Origin: Scatosoma sp045533485
GTDB lineage: Bacteria; Bacillota; Clostridia; Christensenellales; Borkfalkiaceae
Direction of reading: 5' to 3'
Assembly (NCBI GenBank): GCA_045533485.1
Contig: JAZSHX010000008.1
Span: 1 to 36,036, forward strand
DNA: 36,036 nucleotides
Positions within the stretch are counted from its first letter, which is position 1; the number at the start of each line of letters is the position of its first letter. The notes below the pieces were generated by a model. That model had not been told where the DNA came from and made no database searches. It was given only the letters and a program-made list of their open reading frames with translations. A program made the position numbers and the translations under genes. Below, piece by piece: positions 31,790 through 36,036 of the stretch.

Positions 31790-31829
31790 AGCTATAAGGG
31801 CTGACAAGATGTCAGCCCTTATAGCTTTG
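31790..31829. terminator. Terminator-like 16-bp hairpin after uxuB
   Basis: AGCTATAAGGGCTGAC (31790-31805) pairs perfectly with 31811-31826 around a 5-nt loop. A-rich sequence precedes it and only three T follow, so it would terminate best on the minus strand; no minus-strand gene is nearby. On the plus strand it may still end the uxu transcript. Confidence 0.7.
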
Positions 31830-31834
31830 AACGG

Positions 31835-31863
31835 TTGAAATATCTATGGGATTATGATATAAT
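31835..31863 (+). promoter_or_regulatory. Promoter of the flavin-binding oxidase-like gene
   Basis: TTGAAA at 31835-31840 and TATAAT at 31858-31863 have 17-nt spacing. The -35 context ACGGTTGAAAT recurs at the promoter of the CoA-disulfide reductase gene (33287). Confidence 0.8.
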
Positions 31864-31898
31864 AGATTTAACGATAAAGTTTGATAAGGAGAAAAACT

Positions 31899-32291
31899 AT
31901 GAAAAGAGTTTATGAGTTTCTTAAAAATGCAGAGATATATTATTTGGCAACGGTTGAAGGGGACCAGCCGAGAGTTCGTCCGTTCGGAACGGTGAATGAG
32001 TTTGAAGGTAAACTCTACATACAAACGGGCAAAGTAAAATCTACGAGCCGTCAGCTTGCGGTAAATCCTAAGGCGGAACTTTGTGCGTTTAAAGACGGTG
32101 CGTGGATTCGTATTGCCTGCGAACTCGTTGAAGACGACCGTGTTGAAGCGAGAAAATCTATGCTTGATGCATATCCTAATCTTCGCCGTATGTACGACGA
32201 AAACGACGGCAATACGCAGGTATTTTATATGAAAAACGCAACGGCAACCATCAGTTCTTTTGTGAACGCTCCCGTTGTTATTGAGTTTTGA
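31899..32291 (+). CDS. Pyridoxamine 5'-phosphate oxidase-like flavin-binding protein
   Basis: This 130-residue protein has the split-barrel FMN-binding fold of small PNPOx-like proteins: AEIYYLATVEGDQPRVRPFG near the N-terminus, then KLYIQTGKVKSTSRQL (the flavin phosphate region) and the strand WIRIACELVEDD. Such proteins bind FMN or F420 and act as small reductases; the substrate is unknown. I start at the ATG at 31899 (AAGGAG 8 nt upstream) rather than an in-frame TTG at 31881. It has its own promoter and a downstream hairpin, so it is a single-gene unit. Confidence 0.85.
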   Translation: MKRVYEFLKNAEIYYLATVEGDQPRVRPFGTVNEFEGKLYIQTGKVKSTSRQLAVNPKAELCAFKDGAWIRIACELVEDDRVEARKSMLDAYPNLRRMYDENDGNTQVFYMKNATATISSFVNAPVVIEF

Positions 32292-32308
32292 TATTAAATA
32301 AAAAGCAA

Positions 32309-32369
32309 GGGGTGACCGTTGCGGTCACCCCCTCAAATTTTGCTACGCAGTAAACAAAGAAAAGGGAAG
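32309..32369 (+). repeat. Left direct repeat flanking the NERD gene, with terminator-like hairpin
   Basis: A perfect 10-bp stem (32309-32318 with 32322-32331, loop TTG) is followed by CTCAAATTTTG and then GCAGTAAACAAAGAAAAGGGAA (32347-32368). The same order, hairpin then CTCAAATTTTG then the identical 22 bp, occurs at 33226-33285. The hairpin also terminates the preceding gene. Confidence 0.85.
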
Positions 32370-32406
32370 TTTGGAAAAAACATTTAATAGGGTGCAGAAA
32401 AAAAAT

Positions 32407-32436
32407 CTTTACTTTTTTAATGTATATATGCTATAA
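32407..32436 (+). promoter_or_regulatory. Promoter of the NERD gene
   Basis: TTTACT at 32407-32412 and TATAAT at 32431-32436 have 18-nt spacing. The -35 is weak. Confidence 0.6.
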
Positions 32437-32471
32437 TTAGTAAGAATATAGAGAAGTTTGAGGAGAGAATA

Positions 32472-33185
32472 ATGCCTTTTCTTATAATAATCCCGATTAT
32501 TTTAATCATAATTCTTGCCGTATATTTAAAAAGACCAGAAACTCGCGGTAAGCGTGGCGAGAATAGGGTTAAATGCATAATCGGAGAAACAATAGAAAAT
32601 GAACAATATGTTATTAATGACTTGATTGTTTCAAATAATGGGAATACTACGCAGATTGACCATATTGTTATAAATCCAAGGGGTGTATTTGTCATTGAGA
32701 CTAAAAATTACTCAGGCGAAATATATGGTTCTGAAAATCAACGTGAATGGACACAGGTTTTAGCGTACGGCAATGTAAAGAATAAATTGTATAATCCCCT
32801 TAAGCAAAATGCGACACACGTTTATAACGTAAAAAGAATTGTAGGGAATTTGCCTATTCATTCGTTGGTTGTGTTCGTTCAAAACAATACGTATCATATT
32901 GATGCCAATAACGTTATTCCTCTGTCGGAGCTTAAAAGAACGTTGTCTTCGGGTGTCTCTGTTTTAACGGTTAGGCAAATGGAGACGGCATACAGCTTGT
33001 TGTTAGCGAGCAAAACAGAAATATCAACAAAAGAACACGTTGAAAATATAAGGGCGCAACAATGGAATGTTGAACACGGTATCTGTCCAAGATGTGGCGG
33101 TAAGTTGGTTTTACGAAACGGAAAGTATGGCGAGTTCTGGGGGTGTTCTAATTATCCCAAATGTAGGTTTATAAAAAAGGATTAA
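32472..33185 (+). CDS. NERD domain protein with N-terminal membrane helix and C-terminal topoisomerase-type zinc finger
   Basis: The 237-residue protein has a membrane anchor at residues 2-20, then a NERD (nuclease-related) domain at about 30-150. QIDHIVI and FVIETKNYSGEIYG form the D...E-x-K core of the restriction-endonuclease-like fold, so catalytic residues are present. At the C-terminus, CPRCGG...CSNYPKC (about 211-232) is a four-cysteine zinc finger of the type at the end of topoisomerase I. It may act on DNA at the membrane, for example incoming DNA. GAGGAG precedes the ATG. It is more AT-rich than the uxu genes, has its own promoter and lies between two direct repeats, suggesting acquisition as a cassette. 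Its role is not established. Confidence 0.88.
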   Translation: MPFLIIIPIILIIILAVYLKRPETRGKRGENRVKCIIGETIENEQYVINDLIVSNNGNTTQIDHIVINPRGVFVIETKNYSGEIYGSENQREWTQVLAYGNVKNKLYNPLKQNATHVYNVKRIVGNLPIHSLVVFVQNNTYHIDANNVIPLSELKRTLSSGVSVLTVRQMETAYSLLLASKTEISTKEHVENIRAQQWNVEHGICPRCGGKLVLRNGKYGEFWGCSNYPKCRFIKKD

Positions 33186-33225
33186 TTAGAAATAAAAAGT
33201 TGCAAAATAATAAAAACATTGATAA

Positions 33226-33285
33226 AGGGGTGGCTGTGATAGTCACCCCTCAAATTTTGATATGCAGTAAACAAAGAAAAGGGAA
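33226..33285 (+). repeat. Right direct repeat flanking the NERD gene, with terminator-like hairpin
   Basis: A 10-bp stem with one G-U pair (33226-33235 with 33241-33250, loop GTGAT) is followed by CTCAAATTTTG and GCAGTAAACAAAGAAAAGGGAA (33264-33285), a copy of 32309-32368. The stems differ by compensated or tolerated changes while the tail is identical. It probably terminates the NERD transcript. Confidence 0.85.
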
Positions 33286-33289
33286 ACGG

Positions 33290-33318
33290 TTGAAATCTTT
33301 AAGGAGATGTGCTATAAT
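33290..33318 (+). promoter_or_regulatory. Promoter of the CoA-disulfide reductase gene
   Basis: TTGAAA at 33290-33295 and TATAAT at 33313-33318 have 17-nt spacing, in the same ACGGTTGAAAT context as the promoter at 31835. Confidence 0.8.
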
Positions 33319-33340
33319 ATCTTAAAAGGGGGATTTTTCT

Positions 33341-35029
33341 ATGAAAATCCTAATCGTGGGCGGCGTTGCAGGCGGTGCAACTGCGGCGGCAAAAATAAGA
33401 AGATTAGACGAGAACGCGGAAATTATCATTTTCGAGCGTTCGGGCTTTATTTCGTACGCAAACTGCGGTTTGCCGTACTATATCGGCGGTGTGATTGAAG
33501 ACGAGCAGGATTTGACTTTGCAAACGCCCGAAAGCTTTTACCGCCGTTTCCAAATCGTTGCAAAAGTGCATCACGAAGTAACGGATATCGACGTGCAAAA
33601 CAAAACCGTTTCCGTAACCGATTTGAAGATGGGAACGAGCTTCACGGAAACCTACGATAAGCTGATTTTATCGCCTGGCGCAAAGCCTGTTTCGCCCGAT
33701 TTTTACGCCGAAAACGAAAGAGTATTCACGCTCCGCACAGTAGAAGACACGCTCAAAATCCGCGCGTTTATCGAGCAAAGACAGCCCAAAACAGCCGTCG
33801 TGATAGGCGGTGGCTTTATCGGGCTTGAAATGGCGGAAAACCTTACGCATCTTGGCATAAAGACGGCTATCGTGCAACGCTCTAATCATCTTTTGCCGAC
33901 GGTTGACTGCGATATTGCGTCCTTTATTCACGCAAATTTCCGTCGTTACGGCGTACAAATTTTGCTGAACACGAACACAAGCAAAATGAGTTTTACAGAC
34001 GGTCAAGTTTCGCTTGGATTTGCGGACGGAAACAAACTCAACGCGGACATGGTAGTGCTTTCCGTCGGGGTTACACCCGAAAATACGCTTGCAAAACAAG
34101 CAGGTTTAGAGCTTGGCGTGAAAGGTGCAATCAAGGTAAACGCAAAAATGGAAACTTCCGTTCCCGATATTTATGCGGTGGGGGATGCGGTGCAGGTCAA
34201 GCATTTTGTAACCGAGCAAGATTCGGTGATTTCACTTGCAGGTCCAGCCAACAAGCAGGGGCGTATCGTTGCGGATAATATTTGCGGATTGAACAGCGAA
34301 TATAAAGGATCGCAGGCCTCGTCCGTGATTAAACTGTTCGATATGACGGTGGCAACTACTGGAATTAACGAACAGCAAGCCAAAGCAAGCGGTATAGAAT
34401 ACGAAAAGGTGATTTTAACGCAGAACTCACACGCAGGATATTATCCGAATGCAACGGCAATGACCTTGAAGCTCCTTTTTGAAAAGGGAACTTATAAGAT
34501 TTTGGGCGCGCAAATCGTCGGCTACGACGGCGTAGATAAACGCATTGACGTGATTGCAACCGCCATTCGGGCAGGTATGAAAGCGGATGAATTGAAAGAT
34601 TTGGACCTTGCATACGCTCCGCCGTATTCTTCCGCGAAAGACCCTGTAAATATGGCGGGATTCGTTGCGGAAAACATCAAAAACGGCGTTGTGAAGCAGT
34701 TCTATTTTGAGGATATTCCTGCTTTGCGAGAAAGGAATGACGTGGTTTTGCTGGATACTCGCACGCTGTTTGAATATATGCGCGGTCGCGCGGACGGATT
34801 TATCAATATTCCGCTTGACGATTTAAGAGAGCGTTTAGACGAGCTTGACAAAACGAAAAAGATTTACGTTATGTGCCAAAGCGGATTGCGCAGTTACTTG
34901 GCAACGCGAATTTTAGCCCAAAACGGCTTTGACGCGTACAACTTTGCAGGCGGATTTAGATTATACAGCAGTATCAAAAACGAAGAATTGTTATCCAAAC
35001 AATGCTATTCGTGTGGTATGGAGAAGTAA
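33341..35029 (+). CDS. CoA-disulfide reductase with C-terminal rhodanese domain
   Basis: This FAD- and NAD(P)H-dependent oxidoreductase reduces CoA disulfide, persulfides or polysulfides. The N-terminal FAD site is VGGVAGGATAAAK. The redox cysteine is in SYANCGLPY (about 43), which marks the single-cysteine CoADR class. The second dinucleotide fold is VIGGGFIGLEMAENL near 156, and the FAD ribityl motif is IYAVGDA near 275. The dimerisation domain includes the AYAPPYSSAKDP motif. Residues 455-550 are a rhodanese domain with active-site Cys in MCQSGLRSY. The last residues, QCYSCGMEK, hold two further cysteines. The 562-residue length is typical of the CoADR-rhodanese fusion. A poly-G ribosome site lies about 8 nt upstream. 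It has a role in sulfur metabolism and oxidative stress. Confidence 0.93.
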   Translation: MKILIVGGVAGGATAAAKIRRLDENAEIIIFERSGFISYANCGLPYYIGGVIEDEQDLTLQTPESFYRRFQIVAKVHHEVTDIDVQNKTVSVTDLKMGTSFTETYDKLILSPGAKPVSPDFYAENERVFTLRTVEDTLKIRAFIEQRQPKTAVVIGGGFIGLEMAENLTHLGIKTAIVQRSNHLLPTVDCDIASFIHANFRRYGVQILLNTNTSKMSFTDGQVSLGFADGNKLNADMVVLSVGVTPENTLAKQAGLELGVKGAIKVNAKMETSVPDIYAVGDAVQVKHFVTEQDSVISLAGPANKQGRIVADNICGLNSEYKGSQASSVIKLFDMTVATTGINEQQAKASGIEYEKVILTQNSHAGYYPNATAMTLKLLFEKGTYKILGAQIVGYDGVDKRIDVIATAIRAGMKADELKDLDLAYAPPYSSAKDPVNMAGFVAENIKNGVVKQFYFEDIPALRERNDVVLLDTRTLFEYMRGRADGFINIPLDDLRERLDELDKTKKIYVMCQSGLRSYLATRILAQNGFDAYNFAGGFRLYSSIKNEELLSKQCYSCGMEK

Positions 35030-35043
35030 AATAGGAGGCAGAA

Positions 35044-35637
35044 ATGGATGTAATTGCTCATTATGATTTGTTGATTGATGAAAATAACGATCCTTTTTAT
35101 GATTCGCCTGAATTAAAAGATTATATGAATAAGTGGGATGGTCAGGTATTTATAGATGCTTTACAATTAGATGAAAATAAAGAAATTTTAGAAATAGGAT
35201 TGGGAACAGGTCGAATAGCTGTCAAGGTTGCCCCTTATTGTAAACGATTAACGGGAATCGATATATCACCTAAAATGATTCAAAGAGCAAAAGAAAACTT
35301 AAAATCGTACTCAAATATTAGTTATATTAACGGGGATTTTATTTCTCATGAATTTAAAGAAAAATTTGATGTTATTTATTCTTCTCTAACGATGATGCAT
35401 TTCAAGAATAAAGCCTATGTTATTGATAAGATAGATAGCTTGTTAAACAATGACGGCATTTTTTGCTTGTCCATAGACAAGAATCAAAGCGAATATATTG
35501 ATATGGGAAATCGTAAAGTAAAGATTTATCCCGATACTCTTGATAATATAAAATCGATTATCGGTAAAACCGCAATGTTGGTTGTAAATGTAATTGAAAC
35601 TGATAACGCATATATTATTGCAAGCAGAAAACAATAA
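35044..35637 (+). CDS. SAM-dependent methyltransferase, class I
   Basis: The 197-residue protein contains motif I LEIGLGTGRIAV (about 49-60), the acidic loop LTGIDISPKMIQRAKENL (motif II region), and INGDF near 99. The rest is a small Rossmann-type methyltransferase without a recognisable substrate domain. AGGAGG precedes the ATG, 14 bp after the previous gene. The DNA is distinctly more AT-rich than the CoADR gene just upstream, so transfer from another source is possible. The acceptor is unknown. Confidence 0.85.
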   Translation: MDVIAHYDLLIDENNDPFYDSPELKDYMNKWDGQVFIDALQLDENKEILEIGLGTGRIAVKVAPYCKRLTGIDISPKMIQRAKENLKSYSNISYINGDFISHEFKEKFDVIYSSLTMMHFKNKAYVIDKIDSLLNNDGIFCLSIDKNQSEYIDMGNRKVKIYPDTLDNIKSIIGKTAMLVVNVIETDNAYIIASRKQ

Positions 35638-35665
35638 AACAAATTCCAATTTGACGGAGTGTATT

Positions 35666-36036
35666 ATGGGCAAGAAATTATCAGAAATGAGTTTGGAGGA
35701 ACTGTGGCAGTTGTTTCCTATCATTTTAACGAAACATCAAGAAGACTGGAAAGAATGGTATTTGGAAGAAGAAAGACTATTGAAAAACATTCTTCCGCAG
35801 GTCGAGAAAATAAGCCATATAGGAAGTACGGCAATCCCTGCTATATGGGCAAAACCGATTATTGATATTCTTGTAGAAGTTCCAAAGGAAAGCAACCTGC
35901 TTGATTATAAAGCTTTGCTTGAAAACAACGGATATATTTGTATGTCGCAAAGCGAAGATAGGATTTCTTTTAATAAAGGATATACCGAAAACGGATTTGC
36001 CGAGAAAGTATTTCATCTGCATTTGAGATATGCAGG
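35666..36036 (+). CDS. GrpB family nucleotidyltransferase-like protein, 3' truncated by window end
   Basis: The open frame runs from the ATG at 35666 (GGAG 7 nt upstream) off the end of the window without a stop, giving 123 complete codons. The pattern EKISHIGSTAIPAIWAKP and then IIDILVEV is the hallmark of the GrpB/UPF0157 family, which has a nucleotidyltransferase-like fold with unknown substrates. An N-terminal segment of about 20 residues precedes the usual family start. The C-terminal catalytic part is cut off, so completeness cannot be judged. It follows the methyltransferase gene by 28 bp and shares its AT-rich composition. Confidence 0.85.
   Translation, partial: MGKKLSEMSLEELWQLFPIILTKHQEDWKEWYLEEERLLKNILPQVEKISHIGSTAIPAIWAKPIIDILVEVPKESNLLDYKALLENNGYICMSQSEDRISFNKGYTENGFAEKVFHLHLRYA

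Overview
The window looks like a chromosomal contig from a low-to-moderate GC, Gram-positive-type anaerobe, most likely an uncultured member of the Clostridia. That is inference: the sigma-A promoters (TTGACA, 17 nt, TATAAT) and AGGAGG ribosome sites are strong, the solute-binding protein is a lipoprotein, the type IV pilus genes have no outer-membrane secretin, and the UxuB is of the short-chain-dehydrogenase type. I cannot name a species.

Layout. 1-9552: an oligopeptide/dipeptide-type ABC importer operon (binding lipoprotein, two permeases, two ATPases) plus a DUF3899-like membrane protein. Three of its subunits carry large inserts at different positions. 9553-10130: terminator, two kinds of dispersed palindromic repeat, then a strong promoter with a 200-nt leader. 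10131-19620: a type IV pilus locus (small membrane protein, two prepilins, then a repeat array containing a GIY-YIG gene, then three minor pilin-like genes, PilM, prepilin peptidase, PilC and PilB), closed by a good terminator. 19622-25696: an AraC regulator divergent from a Gfo/Idh/MocA oxidoreductase, a thymidine kinase plus stand-alone 5' nuclease pair, a zinc alcohol dehydrogenase and a polysaccharide-deacetylase-like protein. 25756-31758: a GPH-type sugar symporter divergent from a GH2 glycosidase, mannonate dehydratase and mannonate oxidoreductase. 31899-36036: small single genes with their own promoters (flavin-binding oxidase-like, NERD/zinc-finger protein, CoA-disulfide reductase with rhodanese, methyltransferase, truncated GrpB-like), some clearly more AT-rich than the rest.

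How they fit together. The right-centre genes suggest uptake and cleavage of a glucuronide or similar glycoside, then conversion of D-fructuronate/D-mannonate to 2-keto-3-deoxygluconate by UxuB and UxuA. The ABC operon imports peptides or a bulky oligomer. The pilus locus holds the core cytoplasmic and membrane machinery; no PilT, PilN or PilO is seen here.

The most interesting structure is at 12.4-13.3 kb. The dispersed repeats are imperfect palindromes with a short loop. One copy instead has a complete GIY-YIG nuclease gene between its two arms, and the last codons of the gene form part of the right arm. This suggests that the short repeats are non-autonomous relatives of a GIY-YIG element, an arrangement comparable to REP sequences and their RAYT transposases but with a different nuclease fold. 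I know of no established name for it.
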